From assembly GCA_003290165.1 (NCBI GenBank), contig QNQO01000201.1:1178001-1242000 (forward strand): 64,000 bases of DNA, read 5' to 3'. The notes under the pieces are model-generated. The model did no database searches, was not told where the DNA came from, and saw only the letters and a program-made list of their open reading frames with translations. The position numbers were made by a program, and so were the translations under genes. Of this stretch, positions 45,669-56,440 are shown one piece after another. The number at the start of each line of letters is the position of its first letter. Position 1 is the stretch's first letter. The DNA is from Berberis thunbergii (Eukaryota; Streptophyta; Magnoliopsida; Ranunculales; Berberidaceae).

Positions 45669-46394
45669 CTTCCATGGCCAAATTAACTGTGTGGCAACAA
45701 GAACATTGTTGGCTTGTTGCTCCACGAATGTACATCAATAAAGTGTGGCACCCTCCACAAACCAGCTGAGCCATTTCAGTTCCTACTTGGTATCCAACAA
45801 ACATAAAATCGAATAGAAAATCAAGTGTAGAAACATATACGTTAACTCAATCGATCCATAAGGTACGTAGCATATGCAAGATATGTAGAAAAGAAAGTAC
45901 CAGGATGTGGAACAGGTGTTACTGCATTGCAAACAGCACAACAGACTGAGGTGGCTCCAACAAGATAGAGAAGAAGGTTTCGGCAGCCAGAACAAATAAG
46001 TTGGCTCTGTGCACCTGAGAAACGAATACCAGTGACAGAAAAAATTCAAATAGGAATCTGCCTGTCCGACGACATTTAGAGTTCCAGGGAATTTAATTAA
46101 CCAATGACTCTAAATTTGTTCAACATTTCTCAATGTTGTTAAACCAAAGAATCTCAATTATATCACATTGTATGAATCAAGATTTTGATCCAAACACAAT
46201 CATTCCTCAATAATAACGTATGCATGTGGCATAGAAAACATTTGATTCAACAAAATATAGGCATTGCTTTGGAGCTAGAAAACTTGAAAATTTTAAAAAA
46301 ATAAAAATAGAGAGACAATACCATTTGGTTGTGGTGGCGGGGGCAGGGTATATGGAGCTGGAGGAGTTGGATATGGAGCAAGAGGAACTGGCAT
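45669..46394 (-). pseudogene. LOL1: LOL1-like (LSD1 zinc finger) gene, 3'-truncated
   Basis: Three consecutive exons with matching phases: 46322-46394 (MPVPLAPYPTPPAPYTLPP), 45901-46014 ([20 protein letters not shown], first LSD1 finger) and 45669-45782 ([18 protein letters not shown], second finger). All have GT..AG borders and no lesion. LSD1/LOL proteins have three such C-x2-C fingers and regulate plant cell death. The third-finger exon is missing: what follows is the CACTA-associated exon at 45140-45340, in the wrong phase. So this is the front part of a LOL1 gene, probably captured or cut by the CACTA element. An altered, two-finger protein is conceivable. Confidence 0.8.
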
Positions 46395-47409
46395 TGCTTA
46401 TCTACAAAGGTGTCTTTTGTTCCCCCCCAAGCTCTTCAAAGGCTTGCAGCCTCAAGCAGAGGAAAAGAAAACCCTCTTTCCCATCTTCACTACTTCTACA
46501 AAAGCAAAAGTACAAATGAAATAAGCTAGAAAACAAAAGGATCTTAGAAATCATTACAAATAAACAAATTGACCAATACCCATTAACAGAAGCGCGTAAA
46601 ATATTTGAACAGATATGAATCATTAACAGTTATTGTAACTTCAGAAGGCAACAATATTTCAGTGAAGCTTTACCAATTACCAAAGGCAACCAAGTTTAGT
46701 AAGAAATATTATAAACAACTTATCAAAGCATTTCAAACACCTGTTATAATTAATCAGGCTCATTGTATTATCTTTATAAATTCTCATTCATATACATTAA
46801 CCATATGATAATGCCTTAATAATCAATCTTTTTTAAGTAGAATAACAAATTTCACAAATATATTTCTAACCAAGCACAAAATTACATGGTTAGCATGAAA
46901 CATTGCAAATGGTGATATTTTCTAATATGCACTCAAACCTGCTCAACGCGCAGCCTCGCTCCTGCAGTGCCAACGACACCGTGCAAACAACGACATGCAC
47001 TAGCAGCTCCCTGCTCAACGCGTCTCCTCGCTCCTGCAGTGCCAAGGGCACCGTGCAAAACAGGGGAGAACCCATGCTGAAAGCTCCTATCAGCTTCTAT
47101 GTGCTCAGTGCACATGCAGTCCAGCCAGCCTCGCAAATGGAAACTGACAGAAACCAGGCAGAGTGCACCTCGTTCCTACGCGCATTGTGATCCTCGCAGC
47201 TGAATCGCCTACACCGCCTCTGCAGGCCAAATAGAACACAAACAAACAGCATCAAAGTTAGTAAAGAGCTATACGATGTATTTTGCATAATCTCTACTAG
47301 AAGTCCAAAGTTAGTAAATATATCTCAGTCTTATTTTCTCTCTATAAATATATCTCCTCCTGAATATCATGATATCTCTATGTAAGAAGAAGAAAGAAAA
47401 GCTAATGCT
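46395..47409. other. spacer with GC-rich minisatellite
   Basis: Flank of the LOL1-like start, then AT-rich sequence and a GC-rich island at 46,930-47,220. The island contains two copies of a 49-bp unit beginning ctgctcaacgcg (46,939-46,987 and 47,011-47,059). The 95-codon plus-strand frame over the island is not recognisable. Confidence 0.5.
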
Positions 47410-48763
47410 CTAACACGGGAACAACAAAAATGAGGGTTCTACATGAACCTTCCTGTGTACAATGTTGATCTTGCTTAATTTCTTTTGACACCAGATAAGT
47501 TGATCAGTTGTGATTCTCGACATCTTTAGCACTCTAGATACTAATTTCAGGTCAATCTGTGAGAAGAAAACCAGTTGGTCAGGTCTTCCTTCTTCATGAT
47601 GCTTTTTAAACCTCCTTACTATGCAGTTTCCACTTCTTACTATGTCTTTAATCTTATTTTCTTTCTGCAAACATCAAAAATGTAAAATTGATTCAAGTAG
47701 AAAAAGGAGACACAAAAGGGACCAATCATTTCATATGTTTATTGTGCAAACTGAGTGGTACAAATAGTAGATAGCATAATGAAGTAAAAGAAAGGAGAGA
47801 TCAAAAGCAAACCTTTTGAAGATTTGTTTGAACATCCACCAAAAGCTCAGAATCTGCCGGATCACTTAGTTCAACCTGAGATCCCAGAAATCCCTTCATA
47901 ATCACATTGCTTTCATCCTTATCAGCTCGAATGAAATCCCAAAAGATTCGCATTGTCTCTTCAATGATTTCTAAAACCATTGAACATGTAATTGCATCTT
48001 TTCTTGTCTTCCTTCCTTCTTTATCCTTCGGATCCTCTGCATTGATAGTAATTAAATTCAGCTAAACGATCACTTTCTTTTTTCCGCAGAACAAGTAATA
48101 ACATTCATTCTATTATTCTGAACCAAATTAATTTTGAAAACTTTTGTTTTGGCATAGATTGGCCATGCAGATGGAGCATGAATTCAACAGACGTGAAAAG
48201 GATTAGACCCTCCATACTTTGAATCCAGACGAGGATACCTCATAAAATTATTAGCACCCAAATTTCTTTTCTTTTTCCCCCTTATTCGGCTATAAATGTA
48301 AAATCCGGTTGGTTTTTTATGATACACAAAACAATAGAGGTTTATTTACCTTTTATGACTGGAACTTGAAGAAGGTTCTGTAGAATGCATCGACTCTTGA
48401 TGTAGTTCTACACCCGCGGTCCTTGAAAGGGTTCATTCTCTAGGAATCTTTGCATGAGAACCTGAAATTGTTGCAACTCTCCAACAACTTGGTTGTATTG
48501 CCTGGTTTCATAAGGGTCCGACTCCAAGAGTTCTCGAGCTTTTCCATATTCCCAGTTGAGGAATTCCCAGGAAAGGCATACCTGCCCGACATATACCACT
48601 TCTAGGTCACTCTGCAGCTCTCTGGCGAATTTCTCTGTTGAGTCCTCTTCAGGCTTTCGTCGTTTAGATAATCGAAAACTTTGTGATAAAATTGATGTGA
48701 GTGTTGGGGTAGAAGATTTCCTGGATGAAATGGACTGAAGAGGGTCCTTCAGCTGAAGAAAAC
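47410..48763 (-). pseudogene. DUF1666 gene fragment, copy 1 (three 3' exons)
   Basis: Exons 48350-48763, 47813-48036 and 47410-47664 with agreeing phases and GT..AG borders, ending in TAG at 47410-47412. Landmarks are GFLQLKDPLQS, VGQVCLSWEFLNWEYGKA, FQVLMQRFLENEPFQGPRV, DPADSELLVDVQTNLQK and KVHVEPSFLLFPC, all characteristic of the plant DUF1666 family (function unknown). Only the C-terminal half is present. A nonsense change (CAG to TAG, plus 48406-48408) after GPRV would truncate it; copy 2 at 55.2 kb keeps CAG there. Upstream exons are absent. Confidence 0.87.
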
Positions 48764-49572
48764 CTATTGAGCAATAAACACAATGGGTTATCCACAAGTG
48801 ATTATGATTGGATCTATATGCAAAGAGAAGATATTTGAAGATGATAATAATAATTCAGGGAATTGAAACAGGTTTTGTATAAGCAATTCTACAATGCAAC
48901 ATTTCGTTCATAGATAGCTTATGTTCTTACAGAACACTCTAAAAATTGCACGATAAACTGAATAATAACACTACTTGTGGATCAAACATTCTAGTAATTC
49001 TCTTCAACGAAATCCTGCAATGCTGTTACACTTTTTCAAAATAAGGGATTCAGAAGAGTATCTGTGAAATGAGTTGACCATTCCAACTTAAGCACTTAAA
49101 TAGACAATGAAAAATGAAACTACTGGATGTAAAGTTGAAATAATACAACAGCTGACGTTTTGATCCTCACCACATTATATAACTACAAGGCAGACACAAT
49201 ATCCTCAAATTATAAATTATTATCTCACTTACAAAAGAATATTTAGTATCCATCTAGTTTATAATATTTAGTAGAACTGATTTAAAAATATTGATCAGTA
49301 GTTTGTCAACAAAAGAATGATTGATCAGTATTCCTCATAAGGTTGTCAAGAGAAATTTCCATTAGGAGATCTTCTAGCTCTAAGAAGCCATTTTTATATA
49401 TCAATCACAGGACATCCAGCTCAATAGGTGCTGAAAAATTAACATACTATAAATATATTTTATTTTTGTGCTACCCCCCTGAAAAGACTAATAAACCTCA
49501 ACGGCAGATGTCGATTCTCAAGATTCTTTTAATATATTTACATGCACTAAAAAAAGTCAAGTAAAACTTCAC
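48764..49572. other. spacer, partly duplicated at 55.8-56.0 kb
   Basis: 48,764-48,965 matches 55,790-55,987 and looks like intron sequence of the DUF1666 gene. The rest is AT-rich without coding signal. Confidence 0.55.
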
Positions 49573-49832
49573 CTGCTGGTAAGCATTCAATCTTCCTGAA
49601 AGATCAATGTAGTGCAGGGAATCTGGATGTCTAGGATTTCCATTTGAAGCTGAACAAAATTCAAATAATACTTTTAATGATTTGTCCTTTAAGTCGCATA
49701 AACAATTTCATATGTACCTGTGAAATCAACTGCAACCATAAAATTCAGCTCGAATCCACTAGAAATGTAGTCAATGAAACTGTATAGCTTTTTCTCATAA
49801 AACCCATTCACAAAAAGTTGACTCTTCAACAT
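49573..49832 (-). pseudogene. copine (BONZAI-type) fragment, two exons
   Basis: Exons 49718-49832 (FIDYISSGFELNFMVAVDFT) and 49573-49649 (ASNGNPRHPDSLHYIDLSGR) are joined in phase 1 across an intact intron. Copines are calcium-dependent membrane-binding proteins with two C2 domains and a vWA domain. This is the start of the vWA region, and its metal-binding-like D-x-T-x-S-N-G motif is intact. No other copine exons were found nearby, so it is an isolated fragment. Confidence 0.85.
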
Positions 49833-50114
49833 CTACATCAAAAATAGTTAAGAAATGTCACACAAAGTAATTATGACAGGAGAAAGGGGAAACAAAACAT
49901 TAGTCATTAAGAATGTCATCCCAGCTGAACACGAATCTATCAAAAACCACATGCTGGACTGATTTTTAGGCCAATCCTTATTGCCAAATATCCTCTTTAA
50001 TTGAAATGAGGCATTCTTGCATCCATACAATTGCTTAAGAAGCCAACAAAGAGAAATTACTAACTAAAGTTGTCCAGACATAACCCCTGAACATCTATTG
50101 GACTTGCCTATTAC
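49833..50114. other. AT-rich spacer before second CACTA end
   Basis: No gene recognised. The 60-codon minus-strand frame ending at 50,030 has no motif. The last bases, tac, would be the target duplication of the CACTA end. Confidence 0.4.
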
Positions 50115-51372
50115 CACTACACCAAAAACCCCCATTAGCAACGGTTCTGTACCGTGGGCGTAACCCATTGCCACGGCTAAGAGCCGTTGGCTACAGAGGC
50201 GTCACGAAATTTATTGCAACGGCTATCAACCGTTGCTAAACATTGTAGCAACGGTTTTATGTTTGAGTAGGAGGTGGTATTTTCAGCATTTAGCCACGGT
50301 TATAAACCGTTGCAATAAGTATAGAAACGGTTCTTTGCCGTGGCAACAATAGCCACGGTTATAAGTCGTGATAAAGTGTGGATATTCACAACGGTTCTAA
50401 ACCGTGTCTAACATGGTAGCAACGAGTATAAGCCGTGGCTGACTCTTGCCACGGTTTTAAACCGTGGCTAAATAGTGAGAAATCAACTGTAGCTAACAAG
50501 TTAGCAACGGCTGTAAGCCGTGGCTAATCCTGGCCACGGTTTAAAACCGTGGCTAAACAATGAGAAATCAACTGTAGCTAACAAGTTAGCAACGGTTTTA
50601 AGCCATGGCTAAACAGTGAGAAATCAACTGTAGCTAACAATTTAGCAACGGTTTTAAGCCGTGGCTAACCCTGGCCACGGTTTTAAGCCGTGGCTAAACA
50701 GTGAAAAATATACTGTAGCTAACAAGGTAGCAACGGTGTTAAGCTGTGGCTAACCATGACCACGGTTTTAAACCGTGTCTAAACAGTGAGAAATTAACTG
50801 TAGCTAACAAGGTAGCAACGGTTTTTAGCCGTTGGCAGGTAAAACAAAATTCAAAAAAAAAAATCTGGTTTGTTGCAACGGTTTCAAACCGTTGCAAATT
50901 AATATAATCGAAAAAAAAATTTAAATTTTTTTTGCTGCTGCAGCAAAATCACAGCCGTCGCACCTGCAAAATCAGTCCGTACTATGGTATGTGTCATGCC
51001 TCCGGTACGAATAAGATTCCACAAACTATATGCTAAATAAATACAAAATCAACCGTAAAAATGAACTTGTCAAGTTTTGACGCCAAACAAAAACATGTAA
51101 ACAAATAGCATTAATGTACAATAATAGGATTAACCTGAACAAATGGAACCTTGTTATATCATGTTTCGCTCGCATCTAAAACAAAAGAATTTCTCTATGT
51201 TTTTTCCAACAATACAAATCCACCTAGTTATATAATGTAAGAAAATACATTGATGCCCTTAGGAACAGGCCCCATTTCTTTCGATAGTTGCTTGTTCAAT
51301 ATACTGAAAATGATGAGAATGCAGCACCTGGTAGTTGCTTGTATATGGCACCGGTGATGGTTGATACAACGA
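50115..51372 (-). mobile_element. CACTA terminus 2 (related to terminus 1)
   Basis: Starts CACTACACCAAAAACCCCCA like terminus 1 and follows the same plan: array, then the 'gcctccgRYacgaataagat' segment, then the terminal exon. Similarity ends at 'gttgatacaacga' (51,372); beyond that the two differ. It lies about 6.1 kb from terminus 1 in the same orientation. Confidence 0.8.
50130..50955. repeat. CACTA subterminal palindromic array 2
   Basis: About 20 near-palindromic 'gcaacggttttaagccgtggc' type units. Here they sit in a higher-order repeat: 'aacagtgagaaatcaactgt' plus 'agctaacaa' recurs four or five times (50,480-50,815). The higher-order unit differs from array 1, so the two arrays expanded separately. 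Confidence 0.85.
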
Positions 51373-51909
51373 TCCTTCTAATGACCCCACCGCAAATCCT
51401 ATTATGCTCCAACAAAGTAACTTGTGTATTGGAGTAGATCCCTAAGGTTTTGAACTCTCGAGAAGAACACTTCAGTTTATTTGTATTTTCTCTGATGATA
51501 TCTGATTAACAAAAAGGGTAAGAGAGATACTGATTCTGTTCTATTTTAGTTTTAAGTTGGAGAAGAAAGATAAGTAAAAGAACAGAGAGGATATTAAAGC
51601 AGTGAAAGGATACTGCAGTAATGTTAGGAAATACACACACACATCAATTACTGATTTCTTCCTTCATAAAGAATTAAAAAAACCTTTGCTAATTCTAACA
51701 TTCCTAATCACTTACTAAATCTATCCCTTAAAAAGATTAAGATCACCTAAATGACATACAGATTTTTTTTAAATATCAAGATACAAGTAGTCCTTGATTC
51801 AGTACTTTTCCATTTTTATATAAGGATGACTTCTAACTATTGGCAACAAAAATAACGTGACAGCATGAGAAGCATCTACTAGGCTATAATTTGTGAACGT
51901 GAGACATAC
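51373..51909. other. unassigned stretch right of CACTA terminus 2
   Basis: No gene recognised. It begins where similarity between the two CACTA ends stops, so it may mark an internal junction. Confidence 0.35.
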
Positions 51910-52339
51910 TGTGACAAAGCAAAAACATTTCAATGAGTTCCCATCACGACCGCTACACCGACGTACTAAATCTTTGTGTTCCTGCAGAAGATAAACAAGA
52001 AAATATAGTAACATCAGGAACAAAAGGCACATGAAGAAATCAACTATGCAATTGAACAACATTTCAAAAATATAAGGGGTAAAACAAGAGGGCTTCTAGA
52101 AACTTTGGACTAGCACAATTGTATTGACCATATGAGAAATGTGTAGGTGCAAGTTTGTTGTTGCTATGTTCATCTTTTTGTGTGATTTAAAACTATGAGG
52201 GTGAAACAACCAAAGATGCGGGCATATGCCACTTGGTAATTATTAAATCTGACGATCTCTAGTAACCAACTGATGATCTCTAATAACCAACATATCCACA
52301 TCTACAAGAAAGTGAAGACCTTTTCTCTTTTTGTGTGTG

Positions 52340-53650
52340 TGAAAGGCACCCATAACTTTCCCTTTTATGTTAAACATAAAAGTGATTTACTTAGATCCAG
52401 TCCTATCTATAATACTAATATTTTCTGTTATCTTTACATTGGTGGTGAAGATGGTAGTTGATCGCAAAAGAATTTGTTTAAGACCATGAAAGTTGGTAGG
52501 ATTGTGCCCCCCTACAGTCCTCCTCCAAGGAAACAAAATGTTAGGGGCTGACCTGTTTTGATGAATCTCTGCAGCAATCTTTGGAATCCCTGCAATCTGG
52601 AATCAATTCAAGCAAGAAGTTTGATCGACATCAATAGAGAAATAGCTGGTAAACTGGAAGATCACACAAGCATCTGCTGAAACATGATTTGTATTGATGT
52701 TCTGATATTGTAATTACAAACTACACTCTGACATACAGAGATACATTGTAATATGAAAGAAAATAGGAAGGCTGTTCGAGAAGCCTGGGTCTCCCTAATG
52801 AGCAATGGCTCAGTTGTACATTAGCTGAATCAATGAATGACCCTTTCTTATTGCCAATCTCTATTTATACTGACTTCACAGACTAACAGAGCATTTATTT
52901 ACATCTTAACAGAACAATCCACTTACTAACAGACCTTCTAACAGAACATCCTAACTGAATTTACAGGAACTCTTCTAACTCCTTCTCTGACAGACATTCT
53001 GTTACTGCAACTGCATTCTTCACCATATGACAGTTTAGCCTTTGCATCCTTTGCATCCTATATTAAAAACAACATGAACTCAACATAACAGGAACTCAAT
53101 CAGCATGCATTCTGTTTCTTCCGTCTAGTATACGTGAACCTTATCGGGGGCCTATCAAAAAACTTAACAGACTCACTACCGGCTAAATGTACCAATTTTA
53201 AATGGCAACTTGGCACCTCTATAGCACTGCCACATTCTGACCTCTATACTTGTATGGTGTGTAACCTATACTCTAACCTGTAGTCATCAAAGAGGGGTGG
53301 GTTCAATATCATATACAATCTAGTTTGACCCGCCTCTTCGAAACTAGGTATTAAGAAGACCCAATCCAAACACAAGTAAACACATCAAAAAGTCCTTGAA
53401 GAATCACTCCCTTTCCAGATCATTTCATTCTAAACTTTCCCTGGCCTGCCTCTCTTTAACAGTACTTGAAACTGATAACCAATTTTTGCTTGATCCTTGA
53501 TACTAGATCTCTTTTCCTCACTTCTCCACTACCAATAGGGCAATAAGTTTTGTCCTTGTTATGTTAAACACGATAGTCATTTACTTGCAGGATATCCTAT
53601 CTTCTTATATCTCTATTTGTTTCAGCTACCTTTACATTAGTGGTGAAAAA
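52340..53650. repeat. diverged direct duplication, ~120 bp arms
   Basis: The block 'gttaaacataaaagtgattt' to 'ctttacattggtggtgaaga' (52,368-52,450) recurs in diverged form at about 53,560-53,650. The segment between contains the LTR-like block. Confidence 0.5.
52554..53090 (-). mobile_element. possible solo LTR
   Basis: On the minus strand it starts TGTTATGTTGAG, has a TATA-like tataaatagag with typical downstream spacing, and ends in CATCAAAACA, giving TGTT...AACA borders. No target duplication was found at these borders and no internal retrotransposon sequence adjoins, so the call and its right-hand limit are tentative. Confidence 0.4.
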
Positions 53651-55186
53651 TCACAGCAATTAAAATCTCATTCCATTTATTTGAGAATTGATGCAACATG
53701 CAAGGTTGTGCTCCTACTCTATAGACATGCAACAACTTAATAGAATCAATATCGGCTAAACGCCACAATCTCAAAGGTGATTCAAGACATAAATTACGAC
53801 CACACTGACCTTTGTACTTCTATAACATGCAACCTAGTGGGGAAAAGTTATGAAGAATAAGGCAACACACAAAGAGAGACAATATGGTCCTTAAAGAGCT
53901 TTTATGGACCAAAATACTTCCAATCTTGGAAATCTATTGTAAAAAAGGCACACACTTCCACAACCTGATCATTCCCACAATAGATAGATCTAGGGAGGAT
54001 CCAATCCAACACCCTTGCTTCAAATGTGAATTAAGACTTCTATGGAAAAAAATAGTACATACTGATTGATCATGTTGCTAAAACCCTAAAAGAGAATGTG
54101 CAAGCTTAATGAAGATCACTTTCACTAATCCTTTGTTGATAAAGCTTTCATTGCTTTGCCTAAAAAATCCTTGTGAACAGTGCTTCAAGATGCCAACAAA
54201 TGAAAAAGTACTTGAGGATGTTTGTTATAGTACGCTCATTGGCCCACTCCTTTTGATTTTACCAAAACAAAGGTTATTTCAATACCTCTAGTAAATCACA
54301 AATCATAGAGTCCTCGTGTTCAATTACAAGACATGCACTTTGAAATAGAGAAGGCATTCAAATAAATACCCATGGAAGAAATATACTTGTGCTTGAAATA
54401 TTGTATTGTGCAATGGAATGGAAACTTTACCTCATCAGCATAACTCTTTTTGAAAAGTTCAACATGCCTGGACAGTGCAAAATTGTTATATCAAGGACCC
54501 ATATCGTAAAAATGGAAGTAAAAAAGAAGAAGAAAAGAATATGATGGTTACTGAGCTCAAACATTCAACGAGAAATTTGTGAAAATAGTGAAAACTAACC
54601 TCATATAAGTCAAGGTTTCGTAATGAGCTTCTGCCCTCAACCATGCTGCCACCTGCAATAAAAAATGAAAAAAAAAACATAAATAGATAGAGAAATAAGT
54701 CAACAAATGCCTTGACCACAAAATATAATGTCTTATTATGGTGTGTTCTGAAGGGGAGTGTGAGAAGAGGTATTGCCTTACATTTCATTGTGCCACCCTG
54801 ATAGAGGCATTGGCATTAAAAGGAGCATGCTTATCTTAAAATCCTGCCAATGAGAAGGCAAGAAAGAGAACTAAACTTACCCAATACTCTGCATTCAACT
54901 CAGCTTCTCGAGCAACATATTGACCAAAGGCCCGTTTTGGCATTAAGGGATCAGGGTCTAGTTGGTTGCCACTGGTGGGAGCAGGTGATAGCTGAGCGCT
55001 TCTCGAGAAATTGTTGTAATGGTCTTCAATAGCTTTCCAGTTTTTGTATGACACAGGAAAGGACTCCCTGCACCAATTGCATCATAACAATTAGGACTAA
55101 GGGATTGTGAGACATGATTATTAGAATCAGGAAGTCAAAGGCAGCATGCTAAGAGAAAACAAAATTATTAGCACCCAAATTTGAAT

Positions 55187-55987
55187 CCAGATGGAGCCTT
55201 GAATTCAACAGACGTGAAAAGGATTAGACCCCTCCATACTTTGAATCCAGGACTAGGATACCTCATTAAAATTATTAGCACCCAAATTTCTTTTCTTTTC
55301 CCTCCTTCTTCGGATATAAATGTAAATCCGGTTTGTTTTTTATGATACACAAACCAATAGAGGTTTATTTTACCTTTTATGATTGGAACTTGAAGAAGGT
55401 TCCGTAGAATGCATCGACTCTTGATGTAGTTCTGCACCCGCGGTCCTTGAAAGGGTCATTTCTCTAGGAATCTTTGCATGAGAACCTGAAATTGTTGCAA
55501 CTCTCCAGCAACTTGGTTTGTATTGCCTGGTTTCATAAGGGTCCGACTCCAAGAGTTCTCGAGCTTTTCCATATTCCCAGTGGAGGAATTCCCAGGAAAG
55601 GCATACCTGCCCGACATATACCACTTCTAGGTCACTCTGCAGCTCTCTGGCGAATTCTCTGTTGAGTCCTCTTCAGGCTTTCGTCGTTTAGATAATCGAA
55701 AACTTTGTTGAATAAATTGATGTGAGTGTTGGAGTAGAAGATTTCCTGGATGAAATGGACTGAAGAGGGTCCTTCAGCTGAAGAAAACCTGTTGAGCAAT
55801 AAACACAATGGTTATCCACAAGTGATTATGATTGGATCTATATGCAAAAAGAAGATATTTGAAGATGATAATAATAATTCAGGGAATTAAACAGGTTTTG
55901 TATAAGCAATTCTACAATGCAACATTTCGTTCATAGATAGCTCATGTTCTTACAGAACACTCTAAAAATTGCACGATAAACTGAATA
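55187..55987 (-). pseudogene. DUF1666 gene fragment, copy 2 (duplicated exon)
   Basis: About 800 bp closely matching 48,170-48,965, including the large DUF1666 exon and flanking intron on both sides. The glutamine codon after GPRV is intact (copy 1 has TAG), but the exon has several small indels. 'gaattctctg' at about 55,652 lacks one base of copy 1's 'gaatttctctg'. Another shift follows ETRQY, and one more near 55,457. The downstream exons of copy 1 are not present. It is a dead partial duplicate. Confidence 0.88.
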
Positions 55988-56189
55988 ACAGACACAAACC
56001 ATACCATCAGCCTTGTAGTGCTGAAGTACCATACCATGGCCAAGGCCGAGGCAACCAATGGGCTGAAGACACCCTATGTGCTTTATTGAAATGTCAACTT
56101 AAAATAAAGTGAAAAACACATGAAGAGGAAACACCCCCTCTTGAAATGACCGTCAATCAGACATACCTTTTTGTTAAGTAGAAAAGTTC

Positions 56190-56440
56190 CTTTTACTGCC
56201 AGATCAATGCCTTCGCCAAGGCGTTCACTTCATCAACCTCTGTGCAGCAATGCAAGCCATGATTTGATAGGATTGCTTTACTGCAGATGCCGGTTGAATT
56301 CCCTGCTGCTGCACTTGCTGTCTCAGTTGTTGCTGTTGTTGTTGCTGCCTGCAATTGATGTTGCAACTGGGCCCGTTGCATTGGTGGCAAAAGATTGCTT
56401 GAAATGCTGCGGCTGTTGATGTCGTTGTGTCATTTGCAGA
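56190..56440 (-). pseudogene. probable SEUSS-like co-regulator fragment
   Basis: On the minus strand a Gln-rich run (about six Gln codons, then LRQQVQQQGIQPASAVK) is followed by a degraded 'SYQ...C.A.RLM'. Plant SEUSS/SLK adaptor proteins have a poly-Gln stretch leading into a 'VKRPYD.GVCARRLMQY' box at the start of the LIM-binding-like domain. The resemblance is suggestive, but a stop follows and the box is poorly kept. Confidence 0.4.

Larger units (their letters stand above)
51910..55067 (-). pseudogene. GNAT-family acetyltransferase-like fragment, four exons
   Basis: Exons 54881-55067 (VSYKNWKAIEDHYNNFS, MPKRAFGQYVAREAELNAEY), 54600-54652 (VAAWLRAEAHYETLTYM), 54431-54467 (HVELFKKSYADE) and 51910-51981 (EHKDLVRRCSGRDGNSLKCF) have GT..AG borders and compatible phases. 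The pattern resembles the region before the acetyl-CoA-binding fold of plant plastid GNAT proteins, from my memory of the family. The catalytic fold itself and the first exon are absent. No internal stop is seen. The last intron holds a possible solo LTR. Confidence 0.5.

Noticed and set aside
46903..47190. 95-codon plus-strand frame over a GC-rich island
   Set aside because: The frame is kept open by a 49-bp duplicated unit. No domain is recognised and the opposite strand is open too.
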